Shown here: positions 9,398 through 17,447 of the stretch, in pieces
Numbering within the stretch: position 1 is the first letter of the stretch
Layout: every line of letters begins with the position of its first letter
Source: CAYJPV01 sp964372095
Lineage (GTDB): Bacteria > Acidobacteriota > Vicinamibacteria > Vicinamibacterales > JAKQTR01
Assembly (NCBI GenBank): GCA_964372095.1
Contig: CAYJPV010000020.1
Location: 39,776 to 103,775, forward strand
Reading direction: 5' to 3'
DNA: 64,000 nucleotides
Position numbers and translations under genes: made by a program
The notes under the pieces: model-generated
What the model was told of the DNA's origin: nothing
Seen by the model: only the letters and a program-made list of their open reading frames with translations
Database searches by the model: none

Positions 9398-9811
9398 TCA
9401 GCGGCGGGCCACCACCGCGCTCGTCGGCCCGGGGCTCGTCTTGACGCGCTCGAGCACGAAGGCGTCCGCCTGCGACGGTTCGACCAGCTTCAGCTGCGTG
9501 GTGGCCAGGTGTTCGATCCGGGTCAGCGCGCTCAGCGACTCTCTCTCGGCGACGAGGTGCCGGCGTTCGGCTTCGAGACTCGCCCGCTTCGCCTGCAGCC
9601 GCTCGATCCGGGCGCCGAGGTCGTTCAGGTGATTCCGGAGCACCGTGATGCTGAGCAGGACGCCCAGGACGCCCAGCACGACGAGTGTCGTGCCCCACAT
9701 ACGGCGCTGCCCGGCGCGATCCACCTCCCGGAGCGGCCGGTTGCGGATGTCACGTCGAACCTGGAAGCCAAGTGCGTCAGCGGCGTCGCGTGTGCGTCCC
9801 ATGGTCCTCAT
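9398..9811 (-). CDS. ftsL: FtsL-like divisome protein
   Basis: Small bitopic protein of 137 residues. A basic cytoplasmic N-terminus of about 37 residues is followed by one hydrophobic helix (about 39-58, WGTTLVVLGVLGVLLSITVL) and a Leu/Glu/Arg-rich segment (about 60-110) with coiled-coil character. This is the architecture of FtsL, which pairs with FtsB and recruits FtsW and FtsI. Sequence conservation in this family is very low, so the call rests mainly on topology and on position between rsmH and ftsI. The ATG at 9811 overlaps the rsmH stop by four bases; a second ATG at 9802 is also possible. An 83-base gap separates it from ftsI. Confidence 0.85.
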   Translation of the reverse strand: MRTMGRTRDAADALGFQVRRDIRNRPLREVDRAGQRRMWGTTLVVLGVLGVLLSITVLRNHLNDLGARIERLQAKRASLEAERRHLVAERESLSALTRIEHLATTQLKLVEPSQADAFVLERVKTSPGPTSAVVARR

Positions 9812-10692
9812 CCCAGTCGTTCGATGGCCCTGAGCTTGGCGCTCCGGGCCCGCGGGTTTTCCCGGATCTCGTCAGCCCCGGCCACGAGCGGTTTTTTCGT
9901 CAGCAACCCGAACGCCGGATCGCCGTGCACCAGATCCCGGAAGACGTGCTTCACGGGCCGATCCTCCAGCGAGTGAAACGTGACGACGGCGAAGCGGGCC
10001 CCTGTCTCCAGGCGCGCGCTCACCGTGCGCAGAAACTCCTCCAGCCCGTCCAGTTCGCGGTTCACCCAGATCCGGATCGCCTGGAACGTCCGCGTCGCCG
10101 GGTCGATCCGCTGCCACCCCCCGCGCCCGACCACGCGGCGGACGATCGAGGCCAGCTGGCCCGTCGTCTCGATACGCCCCCGCTCGCGCGCCGCAACGAT
10201 GGCCCGCGCCACCGCGCGGGAGCGCCGTTCTTCGCCAAACTGGTAGATCGCGTCGGCGAGTTCCGCCTCGTCGGCCGTCGCGATCAGATCGGCAGCCGTG
10301 TCACCCGCGCTCGCATCCATCCGCATGTCGAGCGGTTCGTCGCGCTGGAAGCTGAACCCACGTCCCGGGCGATCGAGCTGCATCGACGACACGCCGAGGT
10401 CGGCCACCGCGCCCTGCACCCCGGTGATGCCCCGCTCGTCGAGCACGCGGCCGACCTCGCGGTAGTCCGCGTGCACCAGCTCCACGCGATCGGCCCAGGG
10501 CGACAGCGCGCTGCGGGCCAGCTCGAGGGCCTCGCGATCACGATCCAGGCCGATGAGCCGCGATGCGCCGCTCTCGAGCAGCAGCCGCGCGTGCCCCCCC
10601 AGTCCCACCGTGCAATCCACGAACACGCCGCCCCGTGCCGGCGCCAGCATCGCCACGATCTCCGACGGCATCACCGGCACGTGCACGGACAT
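9808..10692 (-). CDS. rsmH: 16S rRNA (cytosine(1402)-N(4))-methyltransferase RsmH (MraW)
   Basis: S-adenosylmethionine-dependent enzyme that methylates N4 of C1402 in the ribosomal P site. The 294-residue protein begins MSVHVPVMPSEI, a hallmark N-terminus. It carries the SAM-binding motif VDCTVGLGGHARLLL, the segment ADLGVSSMQLDRPGRGFSF and the C-terminal FHSLEDRPVKH typical of RsmH. I prefer the ATG at 10692 because an AAGGTGG ribosome-binding site lies at a good distance; a GTG nine bases further upstream would overlap that site. It lies 21 bases after mraZ, in the conserved mraZ-rsmH-ftsL order. Confidence 0.96.
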   Translation of the reverse strand: MSVHVPVMPSEIVAMLAPARGGVFVDCTVGLGGHARLLLESGASRLIGLDRDREALELARSALSPWADRVELVHADYREVGRVLDERGITGVQGAVADLGVSSMQLDRPGRGFSFQRDEPLDMRMDASAGDTAADLIATADEAELADAIYQFGEERRSRAVARAIVAARERGRIETTGQLASIVRRVVGRGGWQRIDPATRTFQAIRIWVNRELDGLEEFLRTVSARLETGARFAVVTFHSLEDRPVKHVFRDLVHGDPAFGLLTKKPLVAGADEIRENPRARSAKLRAIERLG

Positions 10693-10713
10693 GTGTGCCA
10701 CCTTGGGCGGCGA

Positions 10714-11169
10714 TCAGATACCCAGTTCCCGCACCACCCGCTTGTCGGCCTTGGTGTAGGGCTCGTCGAGCATGTTCTGGTTGAACCGTTCGCGGTCCCA
10801 GACCTCCAGGTGGGTCAACGCGCCCTGGACTTCCACCTCGCCGAGCGTCCGGGCTTTCTCCCGCAGCCGCGGATGGATCAGCAGGCGGTCCTGGCTGTCG
10901 ATCTCCGCCATCTGGCCCCAGTAGTTGACCGACCGGACGAACCGGTCGAGCTCTTCGGAGGTTGCCGGCGCCCGCTGGATACGTTTTTCGATTTCAATCC
11001 AGGCAGACAACGGATAGATTCGGACGTAGTCGCCCCACTCGCTCGTGATGAAGACCTCACGGCTCTGGTAGGCGGCGAAGATGCCCCGAAACACCGATGG
11101 GATCTTGAGCCGGCCCCTGTCATCGATCTTGGCCGGCGAGTTCCCCCGGAAGGCAACGTCCTGGTCCAT
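10714..11169 (-). CDS. mraZ: Transcriptional regulator MraZ
   Basis: First gene of the dcw operon. MraZ is an AbrB-like double beta-hairpin DNA-binding protein that forms rings and represses its own operon. The 151-residue product has two SpoVT/AbrB-type halves. The first contains KIDDRGRLKIPSVFRG (about residues 13-28). The second contains AEIDSQDRLLIHPRLRE, which corresponds to the family's DxxGR repeat. I place the start at the ATG at 11169 because the mapped promoter and operator repeats end just upstream. The frame continues 88 codons further but runs through that promoter. A possible autoregulatory site overlaps the transcription start. Confidence 0.94.
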   Translation of the reverse strand: MDQDVAFRGNSPAKIDDRGRLKIPSVFRGIFAAYQSREVFITSEWGDYVRIYPLSAWIEIEKRIQRAPATSEELDRFVRSVNYWGQMAEIDSQDRLLIHPRLREKARTLGEVEVQGALTHLEVWDRERFNQNMLDEPYTKADKRVVRELGI

Positions 11170-11190
11170 CTTGGTCCACTTTGCTCCACT
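11161..11190 (-). promoter_or_regulatory. Probable MraZ boxes (10-bp-spaced repeats)
   Basis: On the minus strand, AGTGGAGCAA (11190-11181) and AGTGGACCAA (11180-11171) are two direct repeats with an exact 10-bp period. A third, weaker copy, GATGGACCAG, follows at 11170-11161 and includes the mraZ start codon. MraZ is known to bind tandem repeats with a TGG core about one helical turn apart in front of its own gene. These repeats sit at and just downstream of the predicted transcription start, where binding would block transcription. The pattern is visible; binding is inferred. Confidence 0.7.
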
Positions 11191-11194
11191 CGGG

Positions 11195-11223
11195 ATGGTA
11201 GGAGCAGCTTCGCCCTTTGTCAA
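11195..11223 (-). promoter_or_regulatory. Sigma-70-type promoter of the dcw operon
   Basis: On the minus strand a perfect -35 hexamer TTGACA (11223-11218) is followed after 17 bases by TACCAT (11200-11195), which matches four of six consensus -10 bases. Transcription would start near 11187 and leave a leader of about 20 bases before mraZ. The MraZ boxes overlap this start. It is one of the best sigma-70 matches in the window. Confidence 0.75.
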
Positions 11224-11358
11224 CGCCAAAATCTTTTGCACAGTTGTAGTTACGGGCTGTTGATCTACGCCTTTGTTTCGCTGTCCAACCAGGCGCAGCC
11301 GGCGGGCATACGAAACGGTGGGCAACGGCGTGCTACGATGTGCAACCGAACAGTCCTT

Positions 11359-12459
11359 ATGCTGCGAACCGCGCTCATCGGCTATCCTTCGGTCGGCAAG
11401 ACGACCCTCTTCCACTTGATGACGGGCGGCCACGACGCGCCCCGGTCAGCCCACGGCAAGCTCGAAGCGACGCTGGGCATGGCCCGGGTTCCCGATCCGC
11501 GCCTCGACGTGCTGACGGCGATGTACAACCCGCGGAAACGCGTGCCGGCGACCGTGGAGTTCGCGGACATCCCGGGGCGCCCGTCGGGGTCCGGCACCGA
11601 CGCGCTGCTGGACGTGGCGGCGTACCGCAACGCCGACGCGCTGGTCCACGTGCTGCGGGCGTTCGCGGATCCGGCGGTGGCACACGCGGCGGGCTCGGTG
11701 GACCCGCGGCGGGACGCGCGTTCGATGGAAGACGAGCTGATCCTCGCGGACCTCGCCGTCGTCGAGAAGCGGCTCGATCGCCTGGTGAAGGACATCAAGA
11801 AGATGCGGAGCGCCGAACTGGAGCGCGAGCAGGAGATCCTGATCGCGTGCAAGGCGCGGCTCGAAAGCGGCGCTCCGCTGCGCGACCTGGAGCTCAACGA
11901 GGACGATCGCCGGCGGCTGCGGGGATTCCAGTTTCTGTCGGCGAAACCCCTGCTGCTGGTCGTCAACCTGGATGAAGCCGATCTCACCGGCGGCGCGGCG
12001 GGCCTGGAGCAGGCGGTGGCGGCGCTGGATCTCGGGTCGGTGGTCACGGGGGCGTCAACGCGGGTCGTCGGCGTGTGCGCCAAGATCGAGCTCGAGATCG
12101 CGCAGCTGGAGCCGGCCGACGCCGGGGCGTTCCTGGCGGACCTCGGCCTGACGGAATCCGGGCTGGACCGTGTGATCCGTGTCAGCTACGAACTGCTGGG
12201 CTACATCTCGTTCTTCACGGTCGGGGAGGACGAATGCCGCGCGTGGTCGATCCCGCGGCACACGCCGGCGCAGGCGGCGGCGGGAGAGATCCATACGGAC
12301 CTGTCCCGCGGGTTCATCCGTGCCGAGGTGGTGGCCTACGATCGCCTGGTCGCCCGCGGCGCGATGGCGGCCTGCAAGGAGCACGGGGAGCTTCGTCTCG
12401 AGGGCAAGGAGTACGTCGTCCAGGACGGGGATATCATCAACGTCCGGTTCGCCACGTGA
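11359..12459 (+). CDS. ychF: YchF/Obg-family ribosome-associated NTPase
   Basis: P-loop NTPase of the YchF (OLA1) branch of the Obg family, proteins that bind ribosomes and hydrolyse ATP rather than GTP. The 366-residue protein has the G1 motif GYPSVGKTT (about residues 8-16) and the G3-like segment FADIPGRPSG. The fourth motif reads NLDE, matching the altered NxxE of YchF in place of NKxD, which explains the ATP preference. The family motif CAKIELEIAQLE follows. The last 65 residues form a TGS domain ending VQDGDIINVRF. It is transcribed away from the dcw operon. An in-frame ATG at 11338 is an alternative start, but a -10-like TACGAT overlaps it. Confidence 0.93.
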   Translation: MLRTALIGYPSVGKTTLFHLMTGGHDAPRSAHGKLEATLGMARVPDPRLDVLTAMYNPRKRVPATVEFADIPGRPSGSGTDALLDVAAYRNADALVHVLRAFADPAVAHAAGSVDPRRDARSMEDELILADLAVVEKRLDRLVKDIKKMRSAELEREQEILIACKARLESGAPLRDLELNEDDRRRLRGFQFLSAKPLLLVVNLDEADLTGGAAGLEQAVAALDLGSVVTGASTRVVGVCAKIELEIAQLEPADAGAFLADLGLTESGLDRVIRVSYELLGYISFFTVGEDECRAWSIPRHTPAQAAAGEIHTDLSRGFIRAEVVAYDRLVARGAMAACKEHGELRLEGKEYVVQDGDIINVRFAT

Positions 12460-12513
12460 TACCGTAGGAGGCTGTCGGCACCCCGCGCCTCCGCCGCGGC
12501 CGACACGAGTTGT

Positions 12514-13572
12514 ATGCCCATTCGAACGATTCTTGTCTGTGAAGCCCAGGTTCCGTTCGTCCGCGGCGGGGCCGAGAGTCTGGTCCGCGATCTCGTGCGC
12601 GAACTCTGCGATCGCGGCTACCAGGCGGCGCTGGTGTCGGTCCCCTTCAAGTGGTATCCCAAGGACGAGATCCTGGCTCACGCCGCCGCCTGGCGCCTGC
12701 TGGACCTGAGCGAAAGCAACGGTACGCCCATCGATCTCGTGATCGCGACGAAGTTCCCGACGTACTTCGTCCGCCACCCGAACAAAGTCACCTGGCTGAT
12801 GCATCAGTACCGGGCGGCGTACGAACTGGTCGGCGGTCCGTACAGTGACTTCGGTCACCGCGAGTTCGACGTGGGCCTGCGGCGGCGCATCATCGAACAG
12901 GATTCGGCGATGCTGCGCGAGTGCCGCGGGCTGTACTCGATTGCGCAGAACTCGGCGAACCGCCTCGAACGCTACAACGGCCTGCGCGCCCAGACGGTGT
13001 ACCACCCGCCGCGCCTGGCGGGGCGCCTGACCGGCGGTCCGGCCGGCGACTACCTGCTGTCGGTGGGGCGGCTCGAGACCATCAAGCGGATCGACCTGGT
13101 GATTCGCGCGGTCGCGCAGTTGCCGGGCCAGCGGCTGCTGGTGGCCGGCGAGGGCACGCAGCGCGCCAACATCGAGCGCCTGATTGAGGAACTCGGCGTC
13201 GGGGACCGCGTCACGCTGCTGGGCGCGGTGGACGACAACACGCTGGTGAAGCTCTACGCGGAGGCCCTGGCCATCGTGTACCCGCCGTACGACGAGGACT
13301 ACGGCTACGTGACGCTGGAGTCGTTCCTGTCGCGCAAGCCGGTGATCACGGCCCGTGACTCGGGCGGCACGCTCGAGTTCGTGGAGGACGGCGTGAACGG
13401 CCTGGTGTGCGATCCGGAGCCGGAGTCCATTGCGGCCGCGTGCGCGGCCCTCGTGAACGACCGGAGCCGCGCGGCGGCCATGGGGGACGCGGGGTACGCC
13501 ACGGCCTCGCTGATCACCTGGGACGCCGTGATCGCGACACTGGTCGAGGATTCGGGCAGGCACACCCCGTGA
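12514..13572 (+). CDS. GT4-family glycosyltransferase
   Basis: GT-B-fold enzyme of 352 residues, probably transferring a sugar from a nucleotide donor in cell-surface polysaccharide synthesis. The N-terminal acceptor domain begins VCEAQVPFVRGGAESLVRDL. The C-terminal GT1 domain shows the donor-binding pattern SVGRLETIKRIDLVIRA, then VAGEGTQR, and ends with the E-x7-E-type motif (YGYVTLESFLSRKPVITA). The donor sugar cannot be read from sequence. It starts a run of same-strand glycan genes; its TGA overlaps the ATG of the next gene by one base (TGATG), indicating coupling. Confidence 0.85.
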   Translation: MPIRTILVCEAQVPFVRGGAESLVRDLVRELCDRGYQAALVSVPFKWYPKDEILAHAAAWRLLDLSESNGTPIDLVIATKFPTYFVRHPNKVTWLMHQYRAAYELVGGPYSDFGHREFDVGLRRRIIEQDSAMLRECRGLYSIAQNSANRLERYNGLRAQTVYHPPRLAGRLTGGPAGDYLLSVGRLETIKRIDLVIRAVAQLPGQRLLVAGEGTQRANIERLIEELGVGDRVTLLGAVDDNTLVKLYAEALAIVYPPYDEDYGYVTLESFLSRKPVITARDSGGTLEFVEDGVNGLVCDPEPESIAAACAALVNDRSRAAAMGDAGYATASLITWDAVIATLVEDSGRHTP

Positions 13573-14546
13573 TGAAGCTGATCGTCCAGATTCCGTGCCT
13601 CAACGAGGCGAACACGCTCCCCGCGACGCTGCGGGACATTCCCCGGGAGATCCCCGGCGTGGACGTGGTCGAAATCCTCATCGTCGACGACGGGTCGCGG
13701 GACGGAACGGCCGAGATCGCGGTGCAGCACGGCGTGGAACACGTCGTACGGTTTCCGCACCGGCGCGGCCTGGCGGCGGCGTTCTCGGCGGGCCTCGATG
13801 CGTGCGTCCGGCTCGGCGCGGACATCATCGTGAACACCGACGGCGACAATCAGTACGCGGGCGCGGACATTCCCCGGCTGATCGCGCCGCTGCTGGCCGG
13901 CCAGGCCGACATGGTGATCGGGGATCGGAAGATCCAGGATCACCACTCGATGTCGCCGACAAAAAAACGGCTGCAGCGCCTGGGCAGCTGGGTGGTGCGG
14001 CAGGTCTCGAACACCGAGGTCCCCGACACGACGAGCGGCTTCCGCGCCTACACGCGGGACGCGGCGCTGCGCCTCTCCATTGTCTCGGAGTTCTCGTACA
14101 CACTGGAGTCGATCATCCAGGCGGGCAAGAAGCGCATGGCGATCGCCCACGTCCCGATCGCCACGAACACGCGAACGAGGGAGTCGCGCCTGTTCACGAG
14201 CACGTGGACCTACATCAAGGCGTCGGCCGCCACCATCGTGCGCATCTACGCGATGTACGAGCCGCTGAAGGTCTTTGGGATTGTCGGGCTGCTCGTCTTC
14301 GCGGGCGGTCTCAGCGGGGCGCTGCGCTTCATCTATTTCTACTTCGCCGGATCGGGCTGGGGCCACGTGCAGTCGCTCGTGCTGTCGGCGGTTTTGATGA
14401 TCGTGGGCTTTCAGATTGCGCTCATCGGTCTCGTGGCCGACGTCATCTCGGGCAACCGGAAGCTCATCGAAGACGTGCTGTATCGCGTGCGCCTCCTGGA
14501 ACTGCGCCAGGGCCCGCCCGACGCCGGACCGGGGCCGAGGAGCTGA
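13572..14546 (+). CDS. GT2-family polyprenyl-phosphate glycosyltransferase with membrane anchor
   Basis: GT-A-fold enzyme of 324 residues related to dolichol-phosphate mannose synthase and polyprenyl-phosphate glucosyltransferases. It has the N-terminal PCLNEANTLPATL, the nucleotide-binding VDDGSRDGT, and the metal-binding DGDNQY (a DxD motif). The acceptor-region SGFRAYTRDAAL motif follows. Two hydrophobic helices lie near the C-terminus (about 235-260 and 270-295), as in the GtrB-like branch that anchors in the inner membrane. Likely role: moving a sugar from a nucleotide donor to a polyprenyl phosphate for use by the membrane GT-C enzymes nearby. The sugar is unknown. Confidence 0.82.
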   Translation: MKLIVQIPCLNEANTLPATLRDIPREIPGVDVVEILIVDDGSRDGTAEIAVQHGVEHVVRFPHRRGLAAAFSAGLDACVRLGADIIVNTDGDNQYAGADIPRLIAPLLAGQADMVIGDRKIQDHHSMSPTKKRLQRLGSWVVRQVSNTEVPDTTSGFRAYTRDAALRLSIVSEFSYTLESIIQAGKKRMAIAHVPIATNTRTRESRLFTSTWTYIKASAATIVRIYAMYEPLKVFGIVGLLVFAGGLSGALRFIYFYFAGSGWGHVQSLVLSAVLMIVGFQIALIGLVADVISGNRKLIEDVLYRVRLLELRQGPPDAGPGPRS

Positions 14547-14551
14547 CGGAC

Positions 14552-15412
14552 GTGGCTGATCCGTCGTCGACGTCCGTCGTGGTGCCCGCCTTCAACGAGG
14601 AGCGCGCGATCGCGCCGCTCGTCACCGCCCTGGCGGCCGCCGGAGCCTGGCACCAGATCCTGGTGATCGACGACGGGTCGACCGACGCCACGGCGGACCG
14701 GGCCCGCGAAGCCGGCGCCACCGTGGTGCGTCATCCGTACAACAAGGGCAACGGCGCCGCCGTGAAGACCGGCATCCGCGCCGCCACGGGGGACCACGTC
14801 CTCATCATCGACGGCGACGGCCAGCACCGGCCGGCGGACGCGGTCCGCTTGGTCTCGTACCTGGGCGACTATGACCTCGTGATCGGCGCGCGTTCGTCGC
14901 GGACACAGGCCACGCAGGCGCGCCTCATCGGGAACACCCTCCTGAACCGCCTGGCCGGCTACCTGACCAGCCGTGACGTGCCCGATCTGACGTCGGGGTT
15001 CCGCGCAGCGAAGCGCTCGGTCCTCCGCACGTTCATTCACCTGCTGCCGAACGGCTTCTCCACGCCCACCACCACCACGCTCGCGTTCATCAAAGGCGGC
15101 TACAACGTACGCTTCGAACCCGTCGAGGCCGAGGCGCGCGTGGGCAAGTCCAAGATCCGCCTGGTGCAGGACGGCGCCAAGTTCTTCATCATCATCCTGA
15201 AGATCGTCACGATCTTCAGCCCCATGCGCGTCTTCGCGCCCATCAGCAGCCTGGCCTTCCTGCTGGGCACGGCGTACGGCCTCTGGACCGTCGTCACCGA
15301 TCACAAGATCGCGAACGGGTCGGTGCTCCTGATCCTGTTTGCGGTCGTCGTGTTCCTGGTCGGCCTGGTGTCCGAACAGATCGCGGCCCTGCGTTTCGAG
15401 CGGAGCGAATAG
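14552..15412 (+). CDS. GT2-family polyprenyl-phosphate glycosyltransferase with membrane anchor
   Basis: Second DPM-like GT2 enzyme in tandem, 286 residues from a GTG start at 14552 preceded by a GGAG ribosome-binding site. It shows VVPAFNEERAI, IDDGSTDAT, the DGDGQHRP metal site and TSGFRAAKRSVL. Two C-terminal membrane helices follow (about 220-275). It is clearly diverged from its neighbour at 13572, so the pair probably make different lipid-linked sugars rather than being a recent duplication. Gaps to both neighbours are only 5 bases. Confidence 0.82.
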   Translation: MADPSSTSVVVPAFNEERAIAPLVTALAAAGAWHQILVIDDGSTDATADRAREAGATVVRHPYNKGNGAAVKTGIRAATGDHVLIIDGDGQHRPADAVRLVSYLGDYDLVIGARSSRTQATQARLIGNTLLNRLAGYLTSRDVPDLTSGFRAAKRSVLRTFIHLLPNGFSTPTTTTLAFIKGGYNVRFEPVEAEARVGKSKIRLVQDGAKFFIIILKIVTIFSPMRVFAPISSLAFLLGTAYGLWTVVTDHKIANGSVLLILFAVVVFLVGLVSEQIAALRFERSE

Positions 15413-15417
15413 GGCCC

Positions 15418-16716
15418 GTGCGGACGAAGGTCAGCGGCCTGCCGCGGGTCGTGTGGCTGGCGGTGGCCGTCGGGCTCGTGCTGCGCCTGGGCTTCGGCCT
15501 CGGCTACTGGGTCGGCCAGCCGCTGACCCACGACGAACGCGAGTACCTCCTGCTGGCGCGAAGCCTCACGCTGGGATACGGCTTTGCCTACGCCGGCCTC
15601 GACGGGCACCCGCTGCCCGGCGAACATTTCGGCCGGGCGCCGGTGTACCCGCTGGCGCTCGCGGCCGTCATCACCGCCGTCCCGGGTTCCCTCGACGGCG
15701 CCGGCGACGGACCGTCGGACCCGCCCGTCTCCCGGCGCACGATCCGTGTCGTCAGGATCCTGCAGTCCTGCCTGGCGTCGCTCGTCATCCTGCTGCTCGC
15801 GCGGCTCGGACAGGCGGCGGCCGGCGACCGGGGTGCCGTGACCGCCGCGTGGCTCGCGGCGGTGTACCCGTCGCTCGTCTGGACGCCCGCCTTCGTGTTC
15901 AGCGAGACGCTGTTCATGGTGGTCGCGCTGACCGCCGCGCTCCTGCTGACACCGCGAGACACGAACCATCAGGGGCACGCCCACCCGCTGCCCGCCCGTG
16001 CCGCAGGCATCGGGCTGTTGCTGGGCGCGGGCGTGCTGATCCGCCCGGTCATGCTGTTCTTCATCGCCCTCGTCGCCGCGTGGTGGTGGTGGAGACGGGC
16101 GCGCGTGCAGGCGGTCGTGCTGGTGTGCGCGGCGGCGATGGTCGTAGCCCCGTGGTCGATCCGCAACACCCTCACGTACGGCCGGTTCGTGGCGGTGGCC
16201 TCGGAGGGCGGCATCACGTTCTGGACCGGCAACCACCCCCTCGCCATCGGCGAGGGGGATCTCGCGGCCAATCCCGCGCTCAAGCGCGCGAACGTCGCGT
16301 TCCGCGAACGTCACGCCGGCCTCGATGCCGAAGCCCTGGAACCGCTGTACTACCGTGAGGCCCTCGCCTGGATCCGCGCACACCCGATCGACTGGCTGGC
16401 GCTCGAGGCGCGCAAGCTGTTCTACGCCGTCGTGCCCGTCGGCCCGTCGTACCGGCTGCACTCCCCGCTGTACATCTGGGGATCCGTCCTGCCCTATCTC
16501 TCCGCGCTCGTGGCGGCTATCATGGGGGCGGTCCGCCTGGCGCGGCGCCGTCGGCTGCCGACGCCGCTGCTGCTCCTGGCCGGGTCGACGTTGCTGGTGA
16601 GCCTGATCTTCTTCCCGCAGGAACGTTTCAGGATCCCGACGATCGATCCGGCATTGATCGTACTCGTTGCGGGAACCCGGCTTCGGGACGCCGAGGCGCA
16701 TCCGTCGAACACATGA
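15418..16716 (+). CDS. GT39/ArnT-like integral-membrane glycosyltransferase
   Basis: Polytopic membrane protein of 432 residues from a GTG start. An acidic pair in the first periplasmic loop (THDEREYLLLARSL, about residues 39-52) is the conserved catalytic motif of GT-C enzymes such as protein mannosyltransferases and ArnT. These use polyprenyl-phosphate sugars as donors on the outer face of the inner membrane. Many later hydrophobic helices follow, and a loop contains RVYPSLVWTPAF-like residues. Lying between two DPM-type synthases, it is a natural consumer of their products. The acceptor is not predictable. Its stop overlaps the next start by four bases. Confidence 0.75.
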   Translation: MRTKVSGLPRVVWLAVAVGLVLRLGFGLGYWVGQPLTHDEREYLLLARSLTLGYGFAYAGLDGHPLPGEHFGRAPVYPLALAAVITAVPGSLDGAGDGPSDPPVSRRTIRVVRILQSCLASLVILLLARLGQAAAGDRGAVTAAWLAAVYPSLVWTPAFVFSETLFMVVALTAALLLTPRDTNHQGHAHPLPARAAGIGLLLGAGVLIRPVMLFFIALVAAWWWWRRARVQAVVLVCAAAMVVAPWSIRNTLTYGRFVAVASEGGITFWTGNHPLAIGEGDLAANPALKRANVAFRERHAGLDAEALEPLYYREALAWIRAHPIDWLALEARKLFYAVVPVGPSYRLHSPLYIWGSVLPYLSALVAAIMGAVRLARRRRLPTPLLLLAGSTLLVSLIFFPQERFRIPTIDPALIVLVAGTRLRDAEAHPSNT

Positions 16717-17447
16717 CGACACTCGTGGTGATTCCCACCTACAACGAACGCGACAACGTCGCGGTGATCGTCGACGCGATCCTGGCGCAGGGGGATTACG
16801 GGGTCCTGGTCGTGGACGACAACTCGCCGGACGGCACGGGCGCCGTGGCCGACGCGCTGGCCGCCGCGCACCCGGCCCGGGTCCACGTGCTGCACCGGAC
16901 CGGCAAACGTGGTTTCGGACGGTCCTACGTCGAGGGCTTCCGGTGGGCGCTCGACCACAGCGATGCTCCGCTCATCTGCCAGATGGACGCCGACTTCTCG
17001 CACGATCCGAAATACCTGCCCGATCTCGTCGCGGCGGCGCAGGCGGGCGCGGACGTCACCCTCGGATCCCGCTACCTGAACGGCATCAGCGTCGTGAACT
17101 GGCCGCTCCGGCGGCTGTTCCTGAGCACGTTCGCCAACTGGTACGTGCGGACGATTACGGGCCTGGCCGTCCGTGACTGCACGAGCGGCTTCCGCTGCTG
17201 GACACGCGCCACGCTGCGCGCGCTGCATCCTGAGGACATCGCCTCCGACGGGTATTCGTTCCAGGTGGAGTCCCTCTTCAAGGCCACGCGCCTGGGTGCC
17301 GGCGTGCGCGAAGTCTCCATCGTCTTCGTCGAACGCCGGCAGGGCGCGTCGAAGATGTCCAAGTCCGTCATGTTCGAGTCGATGCTGATGCCGTGGCGGC
17401 TGATCCTCCGCCACCGCGGGCGTGCGACGCGGAAAGCCCGCTCGTGA
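16713..17447 (+). CDS. Polyprenol-phosphate mannose synthase-like GT2 (DPM1 type)
   Basis: Soluble-type GT2 enzyme of 244 residues, the form of dolichol/polyprenol monophosphomannose synthase without a membrane tail. Visible motifs are VIPTYNERDNV at the N-terminus, VVDDNSPDGTG, the metal-binding QMDADFSHDP, the GSRYLNG segment, and the C-terminal FVERRQGASKMS, which is very characteristic of DPM1. It would transfer a hexose, commonly mannose, from GDP to undecaprenyl phosphate at the cytoplasmic membrane face. It overlaps both neighbours (ATGA and GTGA junctions). Confidence 0.85.
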   Translation: MTTLVVIPTYNERDNVAVIVDAILAQGDYGVLVVDDNSPDGTGAVADALAAAHPARVHVLHRTGKRGFGRSYVEGFRWALDHSDAPLICQMDADFSHDPKYLPDLVAAAQAGADVTLGSRYLNGISVVNWPLRRLFLSTFANWYVRTITGLAVRDCTSGFRCWTRATLRALHPEDIASDGYSFQVESLFKATRLGAGVREVSIVFVERRQGASKMSKSVMFESMLMPWRLILRHRGRATRKARS

